Source of the DNA: Echiichthys vipera
Taxonomy: Eukaryota; Chordata; Actinopteri; Perciformes; Trachinidae
Direction of reading: 5' to 3'
DNA length: 64,000 nt
NCBI GenBank assembly: GCA_963691815.1
Contig: OY829646.1
Span: 5,133,152-5,197,151, forward strand
Shown: positions 20,950-33,567 of the stretch, piece after piece
How the letters are laid out: each line of letters begins with the position of its first letter
How positions within the stretch are numbered: the first letter of the stretch is position 1
Made by a program: the position numbers and the translations under genes
The notes under the pieces: generated by a model
What the model was told of the DNA's origin: nothing
Database searches by the model: none
What the model saw: the letters and a program-made list of their open reading frames with translations, nothing else

Positions 20950-21750
20950 CCTATACACATAGACGTCGCATTGACTGCTACCGTCCATTAGAGCGGCGTG
21001 CCTACATGGCGGCCATCTTGGAACAGGGCCACTCGCTCCTACGGTCCATCCATAGACATGGACATGTCAAATGTAAACATCCATACGCATACATGTAAAC
21101 ATCCGTAGACATATATCTTGAGATCCGTAGACATATATACTGTAAAAAGTCATTTTCTTTTAGGGGGATAATATTAAGGAGGTCCGAGGTCATCCTCAAA
21201 CGTTACATTGTATATTTTCATCAGGTTGTGGATCTGTTATTATATTATATATTATCATTATGGCTATTATCATTTCTGCTATTTTGTTTATTGGTATTGT
21301 TATCATCTTATTATTAATAATATTATTGATTACAATTTTATTAATAATTTAATGAAATAATTAATCATTTAATGAAATAATAATTATTTTTACATTATCG
21401 TTTTTTTATTATTATTTTTGTAGCCATAGGATTTGTTGTCTATGTTTGGTGTCTTCGCAAATCTTCTGTCACAAGCTTGTCTGCTGATAACATTAAGTAG
21501 AATTTGTATTTGGTAGTAAAAACAGCATATTTAAATACCCAAGCATCCTGTATCATAACTACATCCGTGACGTTTTTAACAAATCAATACGTTTGGAAAT
21601 CGGTCCAAAATTCATCGAATAATTCTACTTAGAGATTGAGTAGTTCCGCTTTCCTTCGTAGGTGGATGCACCGCTGCCTCTGCTAGCCCTGTTCCAAGAT
21701 GGCCGCAGTGTAGGCACGTCCCTCCACAGTCGATGCAGCGTCTATGTTTA
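20950..21750. mobile_element. Fold-back element with YY1-like motif in its arms
   Basis: The left arm (CATAGACGTCGCATTGACTG, then GCGTGCCTACATGGCGGCCA and TCTTGGAACAGGGC) is repeated inverted at about 21690-21750 (GCCCTGTTCCAAGATGGCCG, then TGTAGGCACG and GCGTCTATG). The arms enclose an AT-rich interior. CCAAGATGGCCGC resembles a YY1 site. No sure target duplication. Confidence 0.65.
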
Positions 21751-23389
21751 TATGTTTATATGTTTATGCCTCATGACTGAAATTGCTTTGAGGATAACGA
21801 TGACCTGGACGAATGAGAACATTCACAGACTCATACAACCACACTTCAAAAATACAAACTATTCCTTCATTGGAACTACAAGGGCCCTACACTGTGAAAA
21901 ACAGCCACACAACAAAAACAGAGATGCACACAAACAAAGCACACATATAAATGGTGGATCAATATTTGCTTGTAGTTTATTTATGTAATATATTTATTAA
22001 TATATTCATTTACAACACCTATAAAACACCTTTTGCATAAATTATGCTACAAACAGAAAAAGAACAGAACTGCGCTGCCAGTCTCCTTTGCCTAGTGGTT
22101 GGTTGTACAATGAATACTGAGGAGAGTCATTTGTGATGTAGAAAGGCAGACAGAGGTACAGTGTTGACAGAGATCTTGTTTTAGTGTATCAAAAATCAAT
22201 CTTTCATAATCTGGGGCTGAGTCTTAAATCTGTAAACAAACTGCATTTATAGAGTTCTGGAGACTGAATGCAGGATTGAACCTTCTGATGGATGTTCCTT
22301 ACTGTGGAGTCTTGTGACTGTGTTGTAGATGCTCCCCAGTATCCACAATCCATACAGTAATAACAATCTTTAGAAAAAAGAAAACCATCATGCAACATCT
22401 TGAACATCTAGGCAATTGCAAGCCAACAGTAAGAATCCAATACATTATTTTCTCGATATTGTATACAAAGTTGAGTTGGTCCACATACGATAAAAGGCTA
22501 AACTTAATAACGTAGATTATGAATGTAGTTCTACCCAATAGAAAGTGAGGTGTGTGTGTGTGTGGGGGGGGGGGGGGGTGTAAATGCTGTAAATGTTGGA
22601 ATAAAAGCTGGTATTCATTCAAATAGTGGTGGAATAAATTGACTGGTAATCTGATAAATTGAGCATAACGTGAATTTCCGTAGCACTTATTCCATCAGTA
22701 ATGTCATACTCAACACTCATTTCTGCCTTTTTTTTCGCTGATGACTCAATATCATACATTTCCCTATAGATGTTTCCTATACACAATCTGTTTCTAAAGA
22801 TGACTGCTGAACTGATCTGAAAAGTGATATTGATTTAAACTGCAAACCATAAGATCCCTTTTTTTTCTTCCGAAAGCGTAATTATTAACATATTTTCAAA
22901 TTCTGCAATGGGAATAAATGGACTAAAAAGACAACAGTATTTGTTTTAGAGAGTGGTCAGTACGACCTGACTATCATTGTACAGATGGAATTAGTGCTGA
23001 AGAAATGCACATTATCCTGAATGTATAAAACAGGAGCGTATCAGACAACAGGGAGGCTCCTTAGTAAAACAGAAATAAAGTTTCAATACATAAACGTGCA
23101 AAAAAACAAAACAAAAAACAATACCCTCTTGTGAAAAACAAAAAGTGGAATGCTGAAGAAAAGGAGAAACAAAATATTACCAAACATAGCAGTGCGTGTC
23201 CATAAACGTATGTGGTAGGTAGATTAAAAATATTCAGTGCAATACAGACGACATTTCAAAAAGCACTTTCATATGGTTTCAGTGTGACAAGGCGTTCATT
23301 CGGACAGAGTGGGCAGGACAATCCTTACATTATGTCACAATAATGTAAACAGAGAGAGAAGGACATTCAGAGAGATGGAGTTGACTTAA
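21751..23389. other. Intergenic DNA without recognised gene
   Basis: No gene recognised. A (TG)n run followed by fifteen G at 22564-22578 stands out. Confidence 0.4.
22564..22578 (+). repeat. Fifteen-base G homopolymer after (TG)n
   Basis: G15 preceded by GTGTGTGTGTGTGT. It may form G-quadruplex structure and is prone to length error in assembly. Confidence 0.85.
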
Positions 23390-24051
23390 AGTAAAATTCC
23401 GCCGTAATCCTTTTAATTCCTTTTGGCAAAAACACTCATCAAATAATCCATCAAGACAGTTTTTTTCATGTAACAACCATTAACAGAGAAAACTGGTAGA
23501 GTCGCTAACAGCCGAATGCGGCTAAAACACTGATTAGCTCGGGGCAGCATGGTGAAGGTATTAAAACGTCTTTTTTAACCACTAATACTGCTCATGATAA
23601 CACCAAACCTCTGCAACAGCATGAGAAGAGTCCCTACACAGAAAACAAAGCACCAACAACGTAGTTAGTGAAACTAGAGTTTATTAAGAGTGTTTTAAAG
23701 ACTTAACTATTGGCCCCTGTACCAGCTCCTCACATAGTAAAGTCCATTCAAGTGGATTACCAAAGTCAATCCCAAAGGAAGGAGCCCATTGGTGCTTTGT
23801 CTGTAAGGACTCTTCTCATGCTACTGCAGAGGTTTGGTGTTATCATGAGCAGTATTAGTGGTTATAAAAGAGGGTTTAATCCCTTCACTGTACTGCCCCG
23901 AGCTAATCAGTGTTTTTTTTAACATTTGGCTGTTAGCAACTTTCCTGGATTTCTCTGTTAATAGTTGTTACATGAAAAAATGTCTTGATGGCTTATTTGA
24001 TGTGTATTTGCCAAAAAAGACCCAGGGCTGATTTTACGCTGGAATCTCACT
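23390..24051. mobile_element. TTAA-flanked MITE, full-length copy
   Basis: A 662-bp element between TTAA at 23386-23389 and TTAA at 24052-24055. The ends read AGTAAAATTCC and, inverted, AGTGAGATTCC. Arms of about 270 bases pair along their whole length (for example CCACTAATACTGCTCATGAT with ATCATGAGCAGTATTAGTGG). The interior (23660-23795) is unique. TTAA duplication suggests a piggyBac- or Kolobok-mobilised non-autonomous family. Further copies are at 30355, 39079, 50950 and 55611. Confidence 0.85.
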
Positions 24052-24055
24052 TTAA

Positions 24056-25254
24056 GTTCCTTACAGTTGTAGAAACACGTCGTGGAAGACACGTTAGAGC
24101 ACAGCAGGCAAACAGACAAAGTCAGTTGGAGGAGGAGAAAAGATGAGAATAGAAATGTATAGAGTTAAAACACAAAACAGACCCGCCTGAACACAGAGCA
24201 ATCTTTTTCATCATCATCTGTCCGCCATCATCCCAGTGAAATGAGGCTTTCAAAAACCAGTGACTAACTGTGAGTTAGGAGTGATCATTGTCCAAGAGCT
24301 GTGGCTTTAAATGTTCGCAAAATCATAAAATCCTGTCTAAAATAAATAGCAATGGAATATTTATGAGGGAAGACACTGATGTTTTAGTTCACATTTTAAA
24401 GGATACCTCCGGTTTATTTGTGTTACTTTGACCATCTGGTCCATCTCCATCAGATATCCAACAGGACGGGAAGCACACACAACAAGCCCAGTTTACCTGA
24501 ACTGAAAGTGAGTCTGCCTGATACATTGCTAACAATCCTTGTAAGACAGGTCAAAGTAAAGTCAGACCGTCTGTCTGTAAACTGTGATGGATGTTGACAC
24601 TTACATATATAACCTGTGGGTTTGTATAAAGCAGCATTGATCAGTTTTTGTTGAGCCACTTGAGGGTAGAACTTCACAACCAGCTAATAACACACACATT
24701 ACAGTATGACACATCAGAAAACAGTTGCCTATTTATGCATCCAGCAGAAACTATAGTACTATACCAGGATTGGACTGGTTCAAACTGGTGTGATATTAAG
24801 CCAAACACCAGACCGGACTGATATACCGACATTTACCTTTAGGTGTCGGATGAATGAGAATGCAGTGACTTACTTGGTTTTAGTTATGGCCCTCTACACA
24901 TGACTTTTTTCTTATAGTGTTTAACACTTTGCCTTGTCTTTTTCAGTTCACCTCTTACGTCAGATTCTAATCATAACGTTACCTTAACGGCGGTGCAGTT
25001 TGTTTTCTTTGACATTAGCTCAGCCTTATATCGTCTCATCACCTCACAAAATAAACACGTGCGCCGTTCCTGCCCCCCATCCCTCCTGGGCTCGGCAGTA
25101 AATTGCGAATAGCCTGAGACACTAGCAACTCCATTAGTCCAGTTATAAACAAATGTGTTTGAGTTTTTTTCCTCTTATCAAAGTAGCTGAGATCAGGAAC
25201 ATCCATAAAATCAGCTGTGATATACAGGTATCAGACACTTCACCCAAACTATGG
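24056..25254. other. Intergenic DNA without recognised gene
   Basis: Nothing recognised on either strand. Confidence 0.4.
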
Positions 25255-25560
25255 CCTCCTCCTTATACCAGATACTATCATTAGTCTTATAAACTATAAC
25301 ATTTGTAGCCATAAAAACACCATCAGTGGTGTGTCTCGTTATGTACCGCAGCAGTTATTGCCGCTTCTCATCATTGATCATGTTTGCCACCATAATTATT
25401 ATTTTCATATTCTATAACCTTAGCTGTGCTTGTTTCTACTATTCTACTATATTAACTGCCATAAAGTATGAGTCATATTCACATTACTATAGATATTCTT
25501 ACAGTAAGTTATTATTAAACTTTTGGTACAATCTGCTGCTATTGGGATATTATTTTAGAG
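25255..25560 (+). repeat. Dispersed repeat, copy 2 (first copy at 8930)
   Basis: Shares TTTGTAGCCATAAAAACA, CTCATCATTGATC and GTCATATTCACATTACTAT with 8930-9230. Confidence 0.6.
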
Positions 25561-26299
25561 ATTGTTTAGCATTTGAACCATGCTAATGGTAACACCAAGT
25601 CACCTTTGGTTCTCCGATCGAATCAGTGATATTGATGCTGTGTGTACTTTAGCTGGCTGAATGGATGCATGGATTCCATGAAAGAATCACGTACCTGTAG
25701 TTAGCTCTCTAATATTATTTTCTGAAGGGAAAATAATATTCTACCGCGCAGCTATTCCACCAATCAAAATACCAGAAATGCGGACCTTCTGCTCTGAGCT
25801 CTGGGCCGGACCGCTTGTTCTGGCTTTCCCCTGTGCGAGTCGTAGGCTGGGCAACTATACGTGTTGTTTGGTCAACATTAAATTTTAACTTTCATTTTTT
25901 CCTATATTCTATTTTTGGATCTTCCAGTCACAGTGAAAACTGGAATATTTCCAGGGACAGGTCACTGAAAACGGGGGCTGTCCACGGAAACGGTGGATGT
26001 TTAATTTTAGACCGCAGCAAAAAGCTCCGCTGTGCTTGAGAAATGCGTGGGAAGTGTAGCCTGTGTTGACGCTAACGTGCTAGCTAATAAATAAGCTATT
26101 TGGTTCAGAAAACGGCAACGTTTCCGAGAAACGTAGTTAAACTAGTAGCTCTGCTGTAGCAATTTACTGCCTTACACTTACAGTACAAGTTGGATTCAGC
26201 GCTGTGAAGCAGTCTGCACAGGTTGGCTACTTTTTTCTGTTCTTTATTTAAGATGATTTTTGTTTTTGTCTTTTTAATGCCTTAACAGCTGAAGGTTGA

Positions 26300-26395
26300 T
26301 AGGAAATGGGAGAGAGCGAGGGGGCAGCATGCAGCAAAGGTCAGCGTCAAACCTGGGCCGCTGTGGCAAAGACAAAGGCCTCTGTATACAGTATA
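26300..26395 (-). repeat. tRNA-derived SINE copy, reverse
   Basis: The reverse complement has the B-box-like GGTTTGACGCTGA and the block CCTTTGCTGCATGCTG, the same family as 10154-10250. Confidence 0.65.
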
Positions 26396-26499
26396 TAGCA
26401 TATCTGATATATGGCCCTGGGTTATCTACTTTTTAATTTGCCACAACCTGTCACAATGGAAAATATCCTTTTTGCATAAAATCACACCAGTTAACTAGG

Positions 26500-26537
26500 T
26501 AACTAGTACTAGTTAACTAGTTAACTAGTACTAGTTA
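26500..26537. repeat. Perfect 38-bp palindrome of TAACTAG units
   Basis: TAACTAGTACTAGTTAACT followed by its exact reverse complement, centred at 26518/26519, flanked by further TTAACTAG copies. Confidence 0.95.
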
Positions 26538-27512
26538 AAGCTAGTACACTGGACCGGACCGGAAAAACCAGAAATCGACCTGACTCTAGAATACACTAGC
26601 ATTTATTTGGATACAATACAATTCACATTCATGATAATTAATTTAGTTTGAATTGTGGGTAATTAAATCAGTGAAGTCTTCAAAAAATCAGATTCTGACC
26701 CCTTGTGCACTGGAATAAGTGTTGATTTGGACAACACTCAGCACTCGTAGGCTTCCCAGGAACACGTGGTGAAATCCGGACATTTGGATTCAGCCTTCCT
26801 CCCTATCTGGACTTTGGGCTCTTTATACTAGGTCACCGGACCTCCTTTGGTCCCGCCAAAGACGACCCTGTCTAACAATCAACATAAATAGGGTCTGTAT
26901 TTTTGGAGAGGACGCTCTGAGCTCAAAGATTCTATTATGCCTTTTAGCTTTGTGTGTACTGCTGCTGTGATATCCGAATAGTGATAATTCTCTGTGGGTT
27001 CATCACTCCAGACGTCACCTTTCAAGTAGTCATTTGACCCATTGTTTTATGACATCTTTACAAGCTGGAAAAATGACCCGTATTTCTTGACCCGTCTGAC
27101 ATCTTTAAAGCAATGTCCCCATATTCCCGTTCTCAGCGATTAACCTGAGGAATACAGTGTTACTATTTTTACTGGTGGAAATGATGGCCAAAACTACGAC
27201 AAAGCTGGAATTATCCTTGAACATTGGCAAGACGTCACTAGTAGGCCTCACAAAGAATAAAGAAGTAAGATAATAAAATGCTTGAAAAGTAGTAAAACAC
27301 AAAATCAGAGGAATACGGCACTGTGGCGGCCATATTGGAGGTCTTCTAGAGCTGCAGTGGCTAACAGAATACAGGCAGCCCATCAACTCGTCGAGTCTTC
27401 ATCTCTTTTTTAAAGGGTCAGTTCACCTAAATTAAAACTCATCCCATTATCTCAGTCACTACTGGAATTTCTTTTGTCTTTGTTCAATCCTTTGAGCACC
27501 ACTAACTATAAA

Positions 27513-27650
27513 TATGTGTGTCCCACTTAATGGCTTTGGTTTCAGTTGGGTTCAGGTTCATAAATATCAACAGAGAAAATATCATAATCAGAGAAATTTG
27601 ATCTCAAGTCAGCTTGGAACAAAACTACCACCTCTCTGGCTTGGTTTGAA
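27513..27650 (+). repeat. Direct duplication, distal copy
   Basis: From GTGTCCCACTTAATGGCTT to TGGCTTGGTTTGAAAAT; more than 90% identical to 28275-28412, about 762 bases apart in the same orientation. Confidence 0.9.
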
Positions 27651-28274
27651 AATGTATATATAAATATATAAATATATAAATATATAGGCAGATTAAAGAC
27701 GTTAACTGACAGGACCATCAAGCTTGAAATACAAGAGGGCACTGCAGACAGTGAAACTCAAACAAAACTGTTACACTCGGCAGCTCTGATCAATTATGAA
27801 TCAAGATTATGTTAATGTATTGCCATACGTGTTTTCAGAAACACATTTAGTGTATTGTTTAGCTTGAGAATGTTTGAGACCTGGCCCTCATTGATTTCCT
27901 GCTTAAAAATGGAGCTACACCTCAACTTGCATGCGCTGCACAGCGCTACATTGCTTGTTGCTGCAACTGGTTGTAGGTCTGTCTAATTGCATCCAGAGGG
28001 ATTTTGGTCTAGCATTTTCCCCATGGAAATCAAAAATGAACGGAGAGGTTCCAGACTAATATGAATTTGTGAAAATGAAAAAGTAATGGGATGTCAACAA
28101 TATCCTGAAATGTATAGTGTGACTATAATGCAAATGAAAGGGTATAATTTGTTTAGAGATCAACTTGGATTAGCGTCATCTGGGGGGCTGAGACTATGGA
28201 TTACAGAGTTTAACAACTGCTAGACATTTTCACCTCGGTCAGACCCAAAGGACACAAAGGGACCTACCGGGCAG

Positions 28275-28412
28275 TGTCCCACTTAATGGCTTGGGTTTCA
28301 GTTGGGTTCAGGTTCATAAAATCAACAGAGAACATAACATAATCAGAGAAATTTGATCTCAAGTCAGCTTGGAACAAAACTACCTCCTTTCTGGCTTAGT
28401 TTGAAAATCAGA
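28275..28412 (+). repeat. Direct duplication, proximal copy
   Basis: Second copy of the 27513 block, 100 bases beyond the sh3gl3 stop codon and so probably inside its 3' untranslated region. Confidence 0.9.
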
Positions 28413-28509
28413 AGACTGAGGTGGCCCTGTGGATTCTCAAGCCCGAGACGCTGAGGACAGCGGCTGGTGAGGCAGGAGGGAGTCTGTAGAGGACTCGAGG
28501 TACCGGTCT

Positions 28510-28712
28510 TCACTGAGGCAGGGGGACGATGACATCCACGTAGTTGATGGGGAAAAAGCCGGACTCGCCGTTGATCATGCCCTCGTACCAGTTCTCGTCT
28601 ATCTGGTTGGTGAGGATGATGATGTCACCCTCCTTGAAGCCCAGTTCTCCCGTATTCTCTGGCTCAAAGTCATAGAGTGAGCGGCAGCACGGCTGGTCCA
28701 ACACCTCTGACT
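28510..28712 (-). CDS. sh3gl3: sh3gl3 last coding exon: SH3 domain
   Basis: Acceptor ctcctgtggtgcag, then SEVLDQPCCRSLYDFEPEN and GELGFKEGDIIILTNQIDEN, ending in IVPLPQ and TGA. ALYDF-, ENWYEG- and PxNYV-type residues form the proline-ligand groove. The phase matches the end of the exon at 33315-33439 directly. Confidence 0.95.
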
Positions 28713-29192
28713 CTGCACCACAGGAGGAGATTACAAAATGATTCAATCACTACTTCACTCCAGCACATTGATGATGACAAATGTCTTCTTTACTACCTGG
28801 TATGGTAATAAAGTGTATTATATACTGAAGCTGCAACCAGTTTTGGGACTAACGTATTACACTTACTTTGGCAGTACCCCTCACATATGGGCTGGGCGTT
28901 AATTAGATAGGATCGTTAATCGTCTTTCAATCGTGTATTATGATGAAATCATAGATATTGTGATATATACTATTATGTTATCTAGATTGGTAATAATAAG
29001 CACATACTAACTGAATTACTGCAGAAATTCTGATGGGGAATATTATATTTACCTTATATTTTGCATTAAAGTTGTTGTAAGAAAATACTCAGTATTTTTA
29101 ATTTGATACATATTTAATTCACACAGGAATATAAAAAAATGTCTTTGCAATGTGGTTATTCATATCTGGCTGTTGTTGAAGTTGTTGATGTT

Positions 29193-29360
29193 GTGACGTA
29201 ACACCCTTTCAAAATATGATTTCCAGGTCCAAGTCAGTCCAAGCCTCTTATTTCTACAACGTCGCAGTGCCGTGTTTCCTGTTGTTTAAAGAAATCTGAG
29301 TTTTAAAAGAAACAACATAATTGTCATTTTACCTATTTCTTATGATGGAAAATGTGTCTA
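29193..29360 (+). repeat. Partial copy of the 59024 fold-back element
   Basis: GTGACGTAACACCC, ATATGATTTCCAGGTCCAAG and the sequence up to AATTGTCATTTTACC match 59024-59165. The second arm is missing. Confidence 0.7.
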
Positions 29361-29448
29361 ACTGACATTAGAGGTGATCGTAATTGTTCACATGTTCGGC
29401 TGTTATAGATTATTTATTTAATTGCCAGAAAACATGCTTTAGACCTTT

Positions 29449-29546
29449 TCAGCGGAATTCCATTGCTAGGCAACAGCCTTGGCCCTTGCTAGATTCCTGT
29501 CACTTTATGTCATTCACATGAACTGCAACAGGAAATAAACTAGTAC
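29449..29546 (+). repeat. Dispersed repeat, copy 2 (first copy at 2671)
   Basis: GGAATTCCATTGCTAGGCAA to CTGCAACAGGAAATAAACTA, same orientation as 2671-2783. Confidence 0.6.
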
Positions 29547-29719
29547 TACTCTCACACATTATGTCTAAAATTAAGTACCTAAATTTCCGTTACTTAAAGG
29601 CTTGTTACAGTTATTATCTCCACCATGCGCCAGGTGGGAGGAATTCATGCCTTTGCTCTTTTGTGTGCATGCCTGCATCTGTCTGTGAGGATTAGACAGT
29701 GTTGCGGTGCTCTTCAAGT

Positions 29720-29771
29720 TGTGTGTGCTTGTGTGTGCGTGTGTGTGCGTGTGTGTGCGTGTGTGTGTGTT
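29720..29771 (+). repeat. (GTGTGTGCGT)n minisatellite-like tract
   Basis: A ten-base unit repeated about four times, running into (GT)n. Confidence 0.85.
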
Positions 29772-30354
29772 TGAGGGAGATTGACTAGGAGAGGTGGAAG
29801 AGTAGGTGAAAGATGGACTATTGAAGTAATCTTTCTGTAAGCTATTAATAATTTGAATAATAGAGATACATTGTTTCAGTACGTTTTTGCTCCTAGTGTA
29901 GAGACTCGTCCTTTGAAAAACATGAACATACACATCTGTTCATGTACATTTACACATACATACATAAAAAGTAACTTATCACAGAAACATTACTTTTTGC
30001 TGAAAGTAATTCGTAACGCTTAGCTACCGTAGCACAGCACTGGCTGCAACTAATGATTACCCTCATCTTTTAATGAATCATTCAATCAATAAAATGTGTG
30101 ACAGGAACCTAATATGACGTCCTTCCATTGCTTTGACAAAAAAAGCCTGCTGATGACAACTATTAGATGTGGTTAAAAACACAAATGAGAGCTAGTAAGT
30201 AATTGAATGGAAACAATTTTAGAGATTTGTCTTGCCGTCTCCATGACAACTGAGCAAACTTCAGCTACTGATGAAGAGTGTGAGACACATGTGAAAGCTC
30301 AGAAGTAATAAGAGGGCCTCAAGTGGATGAGGTTTGCTCATTTGTCAGTATCAA

Positions 30355-30571
30355 AGTGTAATTCCAGCGTTGGCACATACTACATACATCAAATAAGCCA
30401 TTGAGCCATGTGTAAGAACTATTAACGTAAAAATCCAGCCCGACGTGGCTAACACTGATAAGCTCGGGGCAGCATGGTGAAGGCATTCAAACGTCTTTTT
30501 TAACCACTAATACTGCTCAAAATAACAGCAAACCTCTGCTGTAGCATGAAAAGAATCCTACATTTGAAAGC
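30355..30571. mobile_element. TTAA-type MITE, one arm only
   Basis: Matches the left arm of 23390-24051 from the AGTGTAATTCCAGCG end through GCTCGGGGCAGCATGGTGAA to CCTCTGCTGTAGCATGAAAA. The other arm is lost. Confidence 0.75.
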
Positions 30572-31344
30572 TCTGGAAAAATGATAGAAGGTTTACTTCG
30601 AGTCCTACTTTAGTTTCACACTCATTGAAATCGCTTGTTTGGCTTGAAACCAGCCTTTTTTTTTGCTTGATAAAGCAGAATTCATTGATCATAAACTTTG
30701 TTGTTGGATGAATGTGTTCAGGACTGATTGACAAAGACGTGAATGCAGAGTCAGTGTGTGTTACTCACGGTGAATATTGCCATTGGTAATGGGGCTGTCA
30801 GGCCATGACAGTGGAACAGAGGTGATATGAACAGCTGGGTGAGATGGAAAGACATATGCAGATGGTGTTGAGCACAAGACAACATAAAGCAATGCACGCG
30901 ATATTTTTATGATGAAGAAATCATCCCAAATGTGCCCTTTAAGTCCTTCCATGGCACCCTTGTTTTTTAGTGTTGAGGGTGGAGGATGGGGGATGGTTGG
31001 GGGCAGACTGCAGGTCAACAGTAGATGACACATACAGGTAGTGTACATCATCTGAAAGCTGGGAAGCTGCAGATTCATTTGAGATGCAGCTCAGCACTGT
31101 GTGTCATGGTTTTCGAGTCATAAATCAGAAAGAATAATAATGAAATAATGAATTAAATAAACATATACGCAATTTAACATTTTTTTTCCTTCCACATTCG
31201 AGAATTGACAAAAATGGTCAAAAATTAGTAGTAGTGAATATCTGTAGGAAAGCCATCCATCCTCTGAATGCTCCAGGTCTCTATAGTTTGTGTTTGTCAA
31301 GTTTCATGAGGCTGTGATTATCCTGGAGGTCACCACAGATCGGT

Positions 31345-31490
31345 TAAGACAACAAATGCTCTCACTACAATGAAAAGTCTCTAATGGGGATTAACATCAT
31401 CACACATGAAGACAACTGGACTCTTTGAATCCACAAGAGTCTCAGCTTTCCAATCAGACCAAATTTATTACATTCAACACTGTTTATGCA
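31345..31490 (-). repeat. Dispersed repeat, reverse copy of 57826
   Basis: Shares, in reverse complement, TCACTACAATGAAAAG, GAAGACAACTGGACTC and GAATCCACAAGAGTCTCAGC with 57826-57960. Confidence 0.65.
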
Positions 31491-33314
31491 CCCTAGTATG
31501 CAGAAATATGTATTTTAGATATCTATTTTAGAATAGAAGAAAATAACACATTTGTTCTGCATGAGAAAAAGTGCATGTTCTTGTCCCAAACCGTCTAGAT
31601 TCTCATAAAGTGGGCGTGTCTATGAAGGAGATGAAGCAGCCCTTGGTTTTACGTAACAGCGCACATCACACAGAGGCCACTTGGAGAGCTGAGGGAAATT
31701 GAGCTAGACATCACTTCAGCCCAAACTATCATGGATCCACCACCAGGTGTAGGTTTAGAGCTGAACTGCTTCTTACTAATTAATCACAAATGCCTTCAGA
31801 CCAGTGACGATTGCTCTAAAACTGCAAAGGAAGCTCAGCTTCCCCTAAAATGTCACCAAAAAAAAAGAAGTGGTGAAATATGTAGTGCTGTGTGTACATT
31901 TCGTTGACTAAATTTTCGCTAGAAAGCCTTCACCACTGCTTTAAACCCATTTTAATGAGATGAAGGGGTTTTCTACGGATGATTGCAATATGTCTGTACC
32001 ATCTGCACTTTGTGAACAGCTGCATCATCTTTGATTCAGAAACTTCTTTTTGTGGTCTGTATCATGATTATCATCAGTATTACTGCTCTGATATATTAAA
32101 AAACAACATTTATTCAGTTTCAGTTTTTCGGACTAGTGGAAAGACACTGGTGATGCAGCGGGGATTCCCCCGAGGGCAAGTGTTGAGGGGAAGTGAAGGA
32201 GGGCATGTTGAACCACTATTGGAGCCCAGCACCAGAGAACCCAAGTGGTTGGTACCAGTGGATTAGACATTTAGACATTTATATATAGTTTAGGCGTTAG
32301 TTTGTTACCGTTTGATATCTTTATTCTATCTCTAAAACTGAGCCTGCTACAGTCTCAGAAAGACAAAAGGTCGTCAGGGCCCGTCGGCCACACCCTCAGT
32401 TTGTAACCAAGGCATTCTAGTATAAATGTCTAGAGCTGCAGAGAGGCTCCGGCACAGTAACACTCTCGAGGAATGACTGCTCGATCTGGAGGGCCATGCA
32501 GAGAAACTATTCACCTGTAGACACGTTGAGTTCTACAAATAATAATCAAATAATAACATTAATTAATATTAGACATATTCGCTCAGACACATAACTAATA
32601 CCATCTTCTATTATATTAATTAAATTGGAAATTTAAAGATGAATATGGAATTGTATAATATGGATGAAAAACAGGGTTAAACTGTTTATTTGTTCTTTAG
32701 AAATAACCCAGATTACCTTAACTTTAGTGATATAATAACAACATTACTTAATAACTACCCTCAAAAATGATTTTCATTGCAAAAAGTAGTTTTCTTTTCT
32801 TTTTAGTGGTAAATGTTATGTGCAATAACTTTTCACTTTTGGTAAGAAACGCTAAAAAGAAGTTTGTGATTCAAAAACATTCAGGCAGCTCACAGAGCAG
32901 CAAACAAACAAACACACAAACAAACCGGGTGAGATGTTCACTGTCTGTTTTAAAAGATGGAAATATTTGGATACTGTGTATATGGTAATCTGCATTTGGT
33001 AAGAGAAGAAAAATATTGCTGTACATATGAGGTTTACATCTATCCAGCCACATTCTGGATATGAGAGACATCAACATCAGGTGGAGGGGAACACGCATAA
33101 TGGGTCCCTGACCCCCTAAATGGACAAGGCTTACACCTTAACACTGTATGAAAGAATACCTACTGTTCTCATTGACTGTGTGGCTGATCTGGATATCTGT
33201 AAGGGATTATAGAAAAAAACATAGATCTCAAAGCAAACAATGAAAGATGTAGCTGACAGGAAAGAGAGCAAACAGAGGTAAAGTAAAGACAGGTGCTGTA
33301 TGTGGCAGCTGTAC

Positions 33315-33439
33315 CGGTGGATTTGAGCGAGGATGTGTAGGTCAGGCCGTTGCGTTGACTGTTGTCCAGGGTCTCGACGCTGTTCCTGATGGACTTTGGT
33401 TTGAACTCTCTCTTGGGCCGGCTGCTGGCTGTGGATATC
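33315..33439 (-). CDS. sh3gl3: sh3gl3 linker exon
   Basis: Acceptor tctttccctccag, donor CCACCG|gtacag. It encodes ISTASSRPKREFKPKSIRNS and on to SLKSTG, the variable basic, Ser-rich linker between the BAR and SH3 domains. 125 bases; phase shift consistent with both neighbours. Confidence 0.9.
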
Positions 33440-33567
33440 CTGGAGGGAAAGACACCTGTTCCATTAGCTCCGCCTTCTCAAACTTGTCACTGCTGACTGT
33501 CTGTGTATATACAGTACTGCTGCTGCGCTTTCCACACTACATGACACTGGGAGTCATGGTATGATTA

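Larger units (their letters stand above)
25561..27512. other. Intergenic DNA downstream of sh3gl3
   Basis: No gene recognised. It contains the inverted SINE at 26300-26395 and the perfect palindrome at 26500-26537. Short open frames lack support. Confidence 0.4.
28713..33314 (-). other. sh3gl3 intron, repeat-rich
   Basis: A 4.6-kb intron holding repeats at 29193, 29449, 29720, 30355 and 31345. No other coding exon is accepted here. Confidence 0.7.

Noticed and set aside
30769..30794. Possible extra 26-base sh3gl3 exon (acceptor gcctgacag, donor CACC|gtgagt)
   Set aside because: Its length is not a multiple of three, while the exons at 33315-33439 and 28510-28712 join in frame without it.
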